Assembly (NCBI GenBank): GCA_021817355.1
Contig: JAKAVI010000369.1
Coordinates: 1-15,719, forward strand
Origin: Pseudomonadota bacterium
Lineage (GTDB): Bacteria; Pseudomonadota; Alphaproteobacteria; Micropepsales; Micropepsaceae
DNA length: 15,719 bases
Direction: 5' to 3'
Below are positions 1 to 6,365 of this stretch, one piece after another. Made by a program: the position numbers and the translations under genes. Numbering within the stretch: the stretch's first letter is position 1; each line of letters starts with the position of its first letter. Below the pieces are notes generated by a model that was not told the DNA's origin, searched no databases, and was given only the letters and a program-made list of their open reading frames with translations.

Positions 1-1
1 C

Positions 2-673
2 GTCTCGGGCCCCAAGTGGAAGCACAGCGATTATACCGATCTTCTGTGCCTGCTTTATCTTCTCACCAAGACCATGAAGTCCAAGGGCCTGATCGCGCTC
101 GAAGCCCATATCGAAAATCCCACTGAGAGTTCGATCTTCAAGCGCTATCCGCACATCACCAAGGACCCGTTCGCACTCGCCTTCATCTGCGACACGCTGC
201 GGATGATGACCATGAGCCTCGAAGATCCGCACCAGGTGGAGACGGCCATGGAAAAGCAGCTCGAGAAATTCCACCACGAGGCCCTGTCTCCGGCCAACGC
301 CCTGCAAAGCATGGCCGATGCCCTTCCCGCTCTGGGTATCGTCGCCGCCGTTTTGGGCGTGATCAAGACCATGGGGTCGATCTCAGAACCTCCCGAGATC
401 CTCGGCAGCATGATCGGCTCGGCCCTCGTGGGCACCTTCATGGGCGTGTTTCTGGCCTATGGCATCGTCGCACCGGTCTCCACGCGCCTGAAATCCATCG
501 TCGATGAGGATGCCCAGTTCTATCATGTGATCCAGGACATTCTGGTGGCCCACCTGCACGGCAATGCCGCCCAGGTCTCGGTCGAGATCGGCCGCGGCAG
601 TGTGCCGAGCGAGGCCCAGCCAAGCTTCCAGGAGCTGGAAAAAGCGCTCGAATCGATTCCGCCCGCCCCATAA
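2..673 (+). CDS. motA: Flagellar motor stator protein MotA (5' partial)
   Basis: MotA is the inner-membrane stator subunit that, with MotB, conducts ions and pushes on FliG in the rotor. The frame is open to the left edge, so the start lies outside the window; 223 residues are visible, against about 285 in full-length proteins. What is visible is the cytoplasmic loop (HSDYTDLLCLLYLL, then GLIALEAHIENP and SSIFKRYP, which are MotA hallmarks), followed by the last two membrane helices: ALGIVAAVLGVIKTMGSI, and GSALVGTFMGVFLAYGIVAPV. The short cytoplasmic tail is proline and glutamate rich. The first two helices are missing only because of the window edge. No motB follows: the next gene is on the other strand, its stop codon directly against the motA stop. 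No terminator hairpin is evident between them. The family call is secure. Confidence 0.95.
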   Translation, partial: VSGPKWKHSDYTDLLCLLYLLTKTMKSKGLIALEAHIENPTESSIFKRYPHITKDPFALAFICDTLRMMTMSLEDPHQVETAMEKQLEKFHHEALSPANALQSMADALPALGIVAAVLGVIKTMGSISEPPEILGSMIGSALVGTFMGVFLAYGIVAPVSTRLKSIVDEDAQFYHVIQDILVAHLHGNAAQVSVEIGRGSVPSEAQPSFQELEKALESIPPAP

Positions 674-865
674 CTAACGCGTGCCGGAGACCTCATTCTG
701 CAGCGTCGCCCGCAGTCGGCGCTGCGCATCGAGCGCCACCACGAAGGTGGCAAGCCCGCCTGCCATCACACCCAAGGCCACCGCCAGCGCGATATCCTGC
801 CTGGCACCAAGCACGACGATCGTGGTGACCACAATCCCGACCCATTGCGCAAGCGTGCGCGGCAT
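674..865 (-). CDS. Small predicted membrane protein, two transmembrane helices, unknown function
   Basis: This encodes a protein of about 63 residues that I do not recognise. Two hydrophobic segments (around QWVGIVVTTIVVLGA and ALAVALGVMAGGLATFVVAL) are joined by a short polar turn (RQDI), and a basic, hydrophilic tail follows (DAQRRLRATLQNEVSGTR). This looks like a helical hairpin in the inner membrane. There are two in-frame ATGs, at 874 and 865. The AGGAG at 879-875 touches the first with no spacer but stands 9 nt from the second, so the second start (MPRTLAQW) is preferred. The gene is convergent with motA at zero spacing, and its upstream region faces the CtrA-type box at 929-945. Codon composition and the clear ribosome binding site support a real gene, but no known motif does. 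Confidence 0.6.
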   Translation of the reverse strand: MPRTLAQWVGIVVTTIVVLGARQDIALAVALGVMAGGLATFVVALDAQRRLRATLQNEVSGTR

Positions 866-874
866 GGCTGTCAT

Positions 875-879
875 CTCCT
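875..879 (-). promoter_or_regulatory. Ribosome binding site deciding the start of the small membrane protein
   Basis: The minus strand reads AGGAG here. It is immediately adjacent to the ATG at 874 (no spacer) but 9 nt from the ATG at 865, so it favours the downstream start. Confidence 0.55.
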
Positions 880-928
880 GGCGACAACGCCAAGGCTAGG
901 ACCAAATGTCCCGGCCACAAACACAGAC

Positions 929-945
929 GTTAAAACGAGGTTAAC
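929..945. promoter_or_regulatory. CtrA-type box, GTTAA-N7-TTAAC
   Basis: The sequence GTTAAAACGAGGTTAAC is a perfect palindrome of GTTAA half sites with a 7-bp spacer. It matches the alphaproteobacterial CtrA consensus TTAA-N7-TTAAC on both strands. TTAA is rare in this GC-rich window, and I found no second perfect TTAA-N7-TTAA. The site lies in the divergent leader, 64 bp upstream of the small membrane gene start and 111 bp upstream of the MFS start, so either or both could be the target. The pattern is directly seen; binding by CtrA is inferred. Confidence 0.65.
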
Positions 946-959
946 AGGGCTCTGGCAGG

Positions 960-964
960 GACTC
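960..964. promoter_or_regulatory. GANTC (CcrM-type) methylation site in the MFS leader
   Basis: GACTC lies 14 bp beyond the CtrA box. If the right TTAAC half site served as a -35 element for the plus strand, this site would fall near the -10 region. GANTC sites in promoters can link transcription to DNA replication in alphaproteobacteria that have CcrM. A 4-base-specific site also occurs often by chance, so its role is uncertain. Confidence 0.35.
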
Positions 965-987
965 AATGTCGGCGCTGTTCACCTTCG

Positions 988-1039
988 GGCGGCACTTGAC
1001 CCTCAGCGCGCAATAGGCGGCAAATACGCCCTTCAGCGC
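988..1039. repeat. Two imperfect direct repeats, GGCGGCA-N8/10-TCAGCGC
   Basis: GGCGGCA and TCAGCGC recur in the same order at 988-1009 and 1016-1039, separated within each copy by 8 and 10 nt. The copies lie in the presumed untranslated leader of the MFS gene. Function is unknown and chance is possible in GC-rich DNA. Confidence 0.35.
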
Positions 1040-1056
1040 CACGCCCGCATCGGTTC

Positions 1057-2334
1057 ATGACCCTTTCTGCTCCCCACCCAGACCAGCCCGACCCCAAGGC
1101 TTCGCGCTTTTTCACCGGCCGCACCGACTTCACCCGCAATGTGCGCCTGCTTCTGGCCGCACGCAGCGCGCGCAGCCTCGGTCAGGGGGTGACGGTGGCA
1201 AGCTTCAGCCTCTACCTCCATGCCCTCGGTTACAGCGGCGCCGCAATCGGCACAGTGCTGATGGCCGGGCTGATGTTTGGCGCGGTGCTGACAGCCATCG
1301 TCGGACCGCTCAGCGATCGCAGGAGCCAGAAGCGGCTGCTTCTGGGCTACGAAATCGCCGCCAGCCTGGCGGCGCTGGCCGCCATGCTCTCCAGAAACGA
1401 AGCCATTCTCATCTTTGCCGCCACCATCGCCGGCTTTGGCCGCGGCGCGAACGGTGCCGCCGGTCCCTTTGCTCCGGTCGAACAGGCCTGGATCGCCCGT
1501 GAGCTCGATGGAGCAGCCCGCCGCCGCGCCCTCTCGGTCAATGCCACTTTAGGTTTTCTGGGCATGGGCGTGGGCGCCGCCGCCGTCGCCATACCCGGCT
1601 TAAGGGCGCAGGGCTTTGCCAATCTTGACAGCTATCGGATGCTGTTTCTCGTCCCGCTTGTGGGCTCCTTGATCGCGATCGGCCTGCTGTTTTTCACCGC
1701 GGAAAAATCCCCCGTTCCCGTCATTGCGTCGTCGGCCGCCACCCGCGCCCGCAACGCGAGCATCACCCGCGAGGAAAACCGGCAATTGCGGCGTCTGGCA
1801 ACAGCCAATGCCATCAACGGCTTTGCCATCGGCATCATCGGCCCTCTGATCGCCTACTGGTTCGCGCGCCGGTTCCTGCAGGGACCAACCCTGATCGGTC
1901 CGGCGATGGCCATCACCTTCTTCCTCGGGGCCGTCGGCTCGGGCCTGAACCGCCGTCTGGCCAACCGCATCGGCGTCGTGCGCTCGGTATTGTGGATGCG
2001 CGGTACCGGACTTGTCCTCATGATCGCAACCGCACTGGCCACAAGCTTTCCGGTGGCAGTTGCCCTTTACGCCTGCCGTGCCGCCTGCAACCAGGGCACC
2101 GCTGGCGCCCGCCAGGCCGTGGCCGCCGATCTTACCCGCGCCGAACGACGCGGCCTTGCGGCCAGCGTGCAGAGCCTGTCCCTGCAGATCCCCCGTGCCG
2201 CCGGCCCCATTCTCGGGGGCATGCTGATCCATTCCGGGGCCTTCGTGCTCCCCTTCCTGATTGCCGCGGCGCTGCAGGGAATTTATCTCATTGTCTACGG
2301 CAAATATTTTGGCGCTCTGGATCAGCGTGCCTGA
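1057..2334 (+). CDS. Major facilitator superfamily (MFS) transporter
   Basis: The product is a 425-residue inner-membrane secondary transporter with unknown substrate. About 12 hydrophobic segments are visible, split by a hydrophilic central loop around residues 218-250. MFS motif A appears as GPLSDRRSQKR at residues 83-93, in the cytoplasmic loop after the second helix. A related weaker loop, GLNRRLANRIGVVRS, sits in the C-terminal half. Length and architecture are typical of the drug/metabolite-type MFS. The ATG at 1057 has no good Shine-Dalgarno sequence in front; the frame is closed by a TGA at 997-999 with no alternative start between, so this start is the best available. The gene lies downstream of the CtrA-type box and is convergent with flhG. 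Its presence between motA and the flagellar operon does not itself reveal a motility role; substrate assignment is not possible from the sequence. Confidence 0.88.
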   Translation: MTLSAPHPDQPDPKASRFFTGRTDFTRNVRLLLAARSARSLGQGVTVASFSLYLHALGYSGAAIGTVLMAGLMFGAVLTAIVGPLSDRRSQKRLLLGYEIAASLAALAAMLSRNEAILIFAATIAGFGRGANGAAGPFAPVEQAWIARELDGAARRRALSVNATLGFLGMGVGAAAVAIPGLRAQGFANLDSYRMLFLVPLVGSLIAIGLLFFTAEKSPVPVIASSAATRARNASITREENRQLRRLATANAINGFAIGIIGPLIAYWFARRFLQGPTLIGPAMAITFFLGAVGSGLNRRLANRIGVVRSVLWMRGTGLVLMIATALATSFPVAVALYACRAACNQGTAGARQAVAADLTRAERRGLAASVQSLSLQIPRAAGPILGGMLIHSGAFVLPFLIAAALQGIYLIVYGKYFGALDQRA

Positions 2335-2378
2335 GCCAGAGCGAGCCTTCCGGTCTTAACGCGTGGGACGGGGCGGAG
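2335..2378. other. Convergent gap between the MFS gene and flhG
   Basis: This is a 44-bp gap between two converging stop codons. I looked for a shared bidirectional terminator and found no convincing stem followed by a T-run. Confidence 0.5.
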
Positions 2379-3155
2379 TTAGCGCACCAAGGCTGCGGCA
2401 GGAGGAGGGGCAAGGACGCTTTCATGGAGGCGCCGTCCCATCTCGAGGAGCGCCTGCGCGGCCGGGCCCAGGGGCAGGCGTGATAAAAGCGGCAGCTGAC
2501 GGCGAACGGCATCGCGCACCGCGCGGTCGTGCGGCACCGTCCCCAGAAGCTGCGGCACCTGGCGCAGGAAGGACCGGCAGGTCTGCGCCATGGCCTCAAG
2601 CGTGTAATCCGCCTCCCGTCCGCTATGGGCGCGATTGATCACGAGCTGCGGCAGACGCGAGCCCGTCGCCTTCTGCAGCAGCTTGGCAAAGGCATAGGCA
2701 TCGGTCAGTGACGCCGGATCGGGGGTCACCACCAGAAGCGTGGTATCGGCGCACGCCGCAAAGCGCATCACCGCACCATCAACGCCGGCACCAAGATCCA
2801 GCAGCACATGGTCATAGCCTGCGGTCTGACGCAGTTTGGCACAGAGATTTTCCGCCGCGAGCGGACCCACATTAGCAAGCGCTCCCGAGCCTGATGGCGC
2901 GGCCAGAAGATCAAATCCCGCGTCGGTAGCAACCACCGAGCGCTCCAGGGGCTTTAGACCAGCCATGAAGGCTGGCAGGTCACCGCTCTCGCAAAGGCCC
3001 ATCTGAACCCCGGCATTGGCAAGGCCAAGATCGGCATCGCACAGAAGGACATGTGCACCGGCCTTCACCAGTGCCTGGGCCAGAGCGATGGCAATCACCG
3101 TCTTGCCGGTGCCACCCTTGCCCGAACCGATCGCGGTCAGATGCGGCTTACGCAT
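2379..3155 (-). CDS. flhG: MinD/ParA-family ATPase FlhG (flagellar number regulator)
   Basis: FlhG (also FleN/YlxH) is a membrane-cycling ATPase that limits flagellar number and works with FlhF. The 258-residue protein has a deviant Walker A motif GKGGTGKT at residues 12-19 with both signature lysines (K13, K18). It also has the switch I region LLCDADLGLANAG (D40, D42) and Walker B HVLLDLGAG (D120). The conserved VVTPDPASLTDAYAF stretch follows at about 142-156. The tail PAAQALLEMGRRLHE could form the membrane-binding amphipathic helix. Only about five residues precede the first strand, so the N-terminal DQAxxLR-type segment that stimulates FlhF in other species is absent. Reading further upstream in frame gives no such motif and no start. 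The ATG lies inside flhF (19-nt overlap) with GGAG 7 nt before it, so the two are translated together. It is the last gene of the run. Confidence 0.88.
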   Translation of the reverse strand: MRKPHLTAIGSGKGGTGKTVIAIALAQALVKAGAHVLLCDADLGLANAGVQMGLCESGDLPAFMAGLKPLERSVVATDAGFDLLAAPSGSGALANVGPLAAENLCAKLRQTAGYDHVLLDLGAGVDGAVMRFAACADTTLLVVTPDPASLTDAYAFAKLLQKATGSRLPQLVINRAHSGREADYTLEAMAQTCRSFLRQVPQLLGTVPHDRAVRDAVRRQLPLLSRLPLGPAAQALLEMGRRLHESVLAPPPAAALVR

Positions 3156-4234
3156 TGAGGCTCTCCAGAGTTGGCAAGGGGAGTGGCCGTCTCCAGGAGG
3201 GCACGGGCCAGTGACAAGGCACTCAGGGTTTCAAGCTGCCCGCCCAGAAAGGGTGAGCGGCTGACATGGGCAAGACAGAGCCTACTCGTTGCCGCCGCAG
3301 CAAGACTGCCAAGGCGCCGTGTGCCATCGAGGGCTGAGACCAGAAGCGTCTCCACACCCAGACGGGCCAGCTCCGCGCAGATCTCGGTCGTCTCTTCGGC
3401 ATCACCCTTTGCCGAAACCACGGCGAGGCGCTCAAGCCCGCAGAGCCCGCCATAGCTGACGCAGAGCGCACCCGCAGCTTCAGCGCGCGGATCAAATCCT
3501 TCGGTGTCAACTACGGCGAGCTCTCCTGCCTCCCCCGTCTGGCCGACAAGCTCACCAAGCTGCGCCTGGTTCCCGGCAAGAGCGAACCCCGCTCCGACAT
3601 GATCCGCAAAATGCCTGAGCCGATCCACCGCTCCGGCCCCTTCGCAATCGGCTGCGATGAGGCGCACCTTGCGTCCGATGCGCCCTGCCTGCGCACCAAT
3701 GCGGCCGGCCATCACCGTCTTGCCGGAGCCGCGCGGGCCCAAAATGACGAACCCCTTGGCCTGCGCAAGGTCCAGGGGTGCACAACGCATGCGCTGATCC
3801 AGTGCCGCGGAAAGTGCCAGGGTCATGTCGCAGAGCCTTGTCTGTTCGGCCGCTTCAGCCAGACCATGGGCAAGCCCGTCCGCAAAACGATGGCTGCGCA
3901 AAAGCATGAGCAGGTCAGCGCGGTTGAAATGACGCTGCGGCCGCGGAGCAGGCGGCGTCGCACCGCGCAGGCGGGCGATGAGGCCATTGCGGAAGGCTGC
4001 CGCATAGGGCTCTGCCTCCATCTCGCTTATTTCGTCTTCGGCAAGGGTCAGCGCGCGGGCCACACCTTCTTCGATGCGCTCTTCGCTCAGACTGCCCGCC
4101 ATCGCCACACGCACGAGAACCCCCTCCCCCCTGGCCTTCTGGCGCGAGAGAATGACCGCTTCCTCGCCCAGCTCGGCGCGGATGGCGGCCATCGCCGCGC
4201 GCATATCTGAAGCAATGAAGGTCTTGATGCGCAC
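3137..4234 (-). CDS. flhF: Flagellar biosynthesis protein FlhF, SRP-type GTPase with eroded G motifs
   Basis: FlhF is the SRP-family GTPase that helps place the flagellum at the pole. The N-terminus MRIKTFIASDMRAAMAAIRAELGEEAVILS is a typical FlhF B domain. The NG domain begins near residue 105, and the P-loop GPRGSGKT is at 166-173. The other GTPase motifs are degraded. The DTxRxAAxEQL motif reads DCEGAGAVDRL (196-206). DTAGR reads DTEGF (243-247). TKLDET reads SALDGT (300-305): the Lys is lost but Asp 303 is kept. At 365 residues it is within the family range. The start is GTG at 4234, 6 nt after the flhA stop, with AAGG just upstream. The family call rests on the B domain, the P-loop, and position between flhA and flhG; whether it still hydrolyses GTP is doubtful. 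Confidence 0.85.
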   Translation of the reverse strand: MRIKTFIASDMRAAMAAIRAELGEEAVILSRQKARGEGVLVRVAMAGSLSEERIEEGVARALTLAEDEISEMEAEPYAAAFRNGLIARLRGATPPAPRPQRHFNRADLLMLLRSHRFADGLAHGLAEAAEQTRLCDMTLALSAALDQRMRCAPLDLAQAKGFVILGPRGSGKTVMAGRIGAQAGRIGRKVRLIAADCEGAGAVDRLRHFADHVGAGFALAGNQAQLGELVGQTGEAGELAVVDTEGFDPRAEAAGALCVSYGGLCGLERLAVVSAKGDAEETTEICAELARLGVETLLVSALDGTRRLGSLAAAATSRLCLAHVSRSPFLGGQLETLSALSLARALLETATPLANSGEPQCVSRI

Positions 4235-4240
4235 GACGCC

Positions 4241-6349
4241 TTACACCTGTCCCAAAGTGCGCAGCTTGATGCTGGCGTGGATCTCGTTCTGACTGATCAC
4301 GGTGGTCTGGGCCCGGAAGCGTTCGATGATCGAGCGCACGAAGGGACGCACCTGCGGTGAGGTCAGCAGCACCGGGACCTCGCCCTGCTGCGCCGCCGCG
4401 TCGAAGCGATCGCGCACGCTCTGGATGAATTGCTGCAGCTGGCTTGGCGCCATCGCCAGCTGACGTTCCTCGCCCTGGCCGACAATGCTTTCAGCAAAGG
4501 TCTGCTCCCAGGCCGGCGACAGCGCGATCAGCGGCAGATAGCCAGCTTGCGACAGATTTTGATGGCAGATCTGCCGCGCCAGACGCGTGCGCACATGTTC
4601 GCTGAGATAAAGTGCGTTTTTGGTATGCCCCAGGGCCTCGGCAATGCCTTCGAGCACACTGGGCAGATCGCGGATCGAAATGCGCTCCGCCAGCAGGGTC
4701 TGAAGCACCCGCTGCACCCCGGTGATCGAGATCTGCGCAGGGATCAGTTCTTCCACCAGCTTCTTCTGCTCGGCGGGCAACTCGTCCAGAAGCTTCCTGG
4801 TTTCCGCATAGGACAGAAGCTCGGCCATGTTGGCCTTGAGGACTTCGGTAAGATGGGTGGTCAGAACCGTACCCGGATCAACCACGGTCAGGCCACGGAA
4901 CGACGCCTCTTCCTGCAGCGACTGGGCAACCCACATGGCAGGCAGACCAAAGGCCGGTTCGCTCGTATGGGTGCCCGGCAGGTCGATCGGCCGACCTTGC
5001 GGATCCATCACCATCAAGGAACCGGGGAAGAGTTCGCCACGACCGGCCTCGACCTCTTTCAGACACAGCCGGTATTCATTGGCACCAAGCTGCATGTTGT
5101 CGAGAATGCGCACGCTCGGCATCACAAAACCCACTTCCTGGGCAAGCTGACGGCGCAGCGCCTTGATCTGATCGGTGATGCGCTGTCCCTTGACGTCATT
5201 GATCAGGGGCAGGAGCGCATAGCCCAGTTCGATGCGCAGCTGGTCAATGGCAAGGCTCTTGGAAATCGGCTCTTCGCTGGGCTCGTTCACCGCCCTCGCG
5301 CCCTGCTCGGCAGCGATCTGGGCCCTGAGGGTCTCACTCTTCTTCTTGTGGGCAAGAAAGGCGGCGCCACCGATCAGCGCCGACAGCAGCATGAAGACTA
5401 CGGTGGGCATGCCCGGGATGACCGCAACGATCGCCATCACCGCACTGGCCACACCAAGGGCCTGGGGATAATAGGACAGCTGGCCGATCAGGGCCTTGTC
5501 CGTCGCCCCTTCGACACCGGCCTTGGAGACCATAAGACCGGCCGCAGTCGAGATGATGAGCGCCGGCAGCTGGCTGACCAGTCCGTCGCCGACCGACAGT
5601 ACCGTGTAGGTCTGGGTCGCAGCGGTAAAGCTCATGCCGTTCTGGGCCATACCGATGATGATGCCGCCGATGATGTTGATGCCGACGATCAGAAGCGAGG
5701 CTACAGCATCGCCGCGCACGAACTTGCTCGCACCATCCATCGCGCCGAAGAAATTCGATTCCGCTTCCAGATCCTTGCGCCGCTGACGGGCCAGCTTCTC
5801 ATCAATCAGGCCCGAAGACAGATCCGCATCGATCGCCATCTGTTTGCCGGGCATGGCATCGAGGTTAAAGCGTGCCGCGACTTCGGCGATGCGCCCCGAA
5901 CCTTTGGTGATGACGACAAAATTGACGATGACCAGAATGGCAAAGACGATCAGGCCGATGACAAAATTGCCCTGCATGATCAGCTTGCCGAAGGCCTGGA
6001 TCACATAACCCGCTGCAGCCGTGCCACCATGGCCATGGCCAAGGATCAGGCGCGTCGAGGCCAGGTTGAGGGCCAGACGCATCATGGTCGAGATCAGAAG
6101 CACGGTCGGAAACGAGGAAAACTCGAGCGGCTTCTTGATGAAGACCCCGGTCATTAGGATCAGTATCGCAAAGGACAGCGAAAAGGCCAGTGAGATGTCG
6201 AGCAGCCATGGCGGCAAGGGAACGATGAGCACGACCAAAATGGCCATGATCCCGATCGCCAGCGCAAGCTCGGAGCGGCGGATGAGTTCACCGAGGCTCT
6301 GCACGTTGAAGCGCAAACCCGCAGGCGGCGTCGTGGCGATGTCACTCAT
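4241..6349 (-). CDS. flhA: Flagellar type III export gate protein FlhA
   Basis: FlhA forms the nonameric export gate at the base of the flagellar type III apparatus and couples proton flow to substrate export. The 702-residue length is typical. About eight membrane helices occupy residues 28-345. They include the family signature RLALNLASTRLIL (91-103) and the conserved cytoplasmic loop GSGRIAEVAARFNLDAMPGK to MDGASKFVRGD (150-214). The cytoplasmic domain runs from about 360 to the end and contains the ring-forming and chaperone-binding subdomains. The ATG is preceded by GAGG at a spacing of 10 nt, just after the flbD stop (16-nt gap), indicating co-transcription with flbD. Nothing unusual was seen. 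Confidence 0.98.
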   Translation of the reverse strand: MSDIATTPPAGLRFNVQSLGELIRRSELALAIGIMAILVVLIVPLPPWLLDISLAFSLSFAILILMTGVFIKKPLEFSSFPTVLLISTMMRLALNLASTRLILGHGHGGTAAAGYVIQAFGKLIMQGNFVIGLIVFAILVIVNFVVITKGSGRIAEVAARFNLDAMPGKQMAIDADLSSGLIDEKLARQRRKDLEAESNFFGAMDGASKFVRGDAVASLLIVGINIIGGIIIGMAQNGMSFTAATQTYTVLSVGDGLVSQLPALIISTAAGLMVSKAGVEGATDKALIGQLSYYPQALGVASAVMAIVAVIPGMPTVVFMLLSALIGGAAFLAHKKKSETLRAQIAAEQGARAVNEPSEEPISKSLAIDQLRIELGYALLPLINDVKGQRITDQIKALRRQLAQEVGFVMPSVRILDNMQLGANEYRLCLKEVEAGRGELFPGSLMVMDPQGRPIDLPGTHTSEPAFGLPAMWVAQSLQEEASFRGLTVVDPGTVLTTHLTEVLKANMAELLSYAETRKLLDELPAEQKKLVEELIPAQISITGVQRVLQTLLAERISIRDLPSVLEGIAEALGHTKNALYLSEHVRTRLARQICHQNLSQAGYLPLIALSPAWEQTFAESIVGQGEERQLAMAPSQLQQFIQSVRDRFDAAAQQGEVPVLLTSPQVRPFVRSIIERFRAQTTVISQNEIHASIKLRTLGQV

Positions 6350-6365
6350 GCAAGATCAGCCTCGT

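Noticed and set aside
1600..2232. Open frame of 210 codons on the - strand inside the MFS gene
   Set aside because: The MFS frame has clear helices and motif A; this one is a Gly/Asp/Gln-rich shadow.
4430..6157. Open frame of 575 codons on the + strand opposite flhA
   Set aside because: It lies wholly antisense to the clearly recognisable flhA. Its translation is His/Arg/Gln rich with no family motif, the usual shadow in GC-rich DNA.
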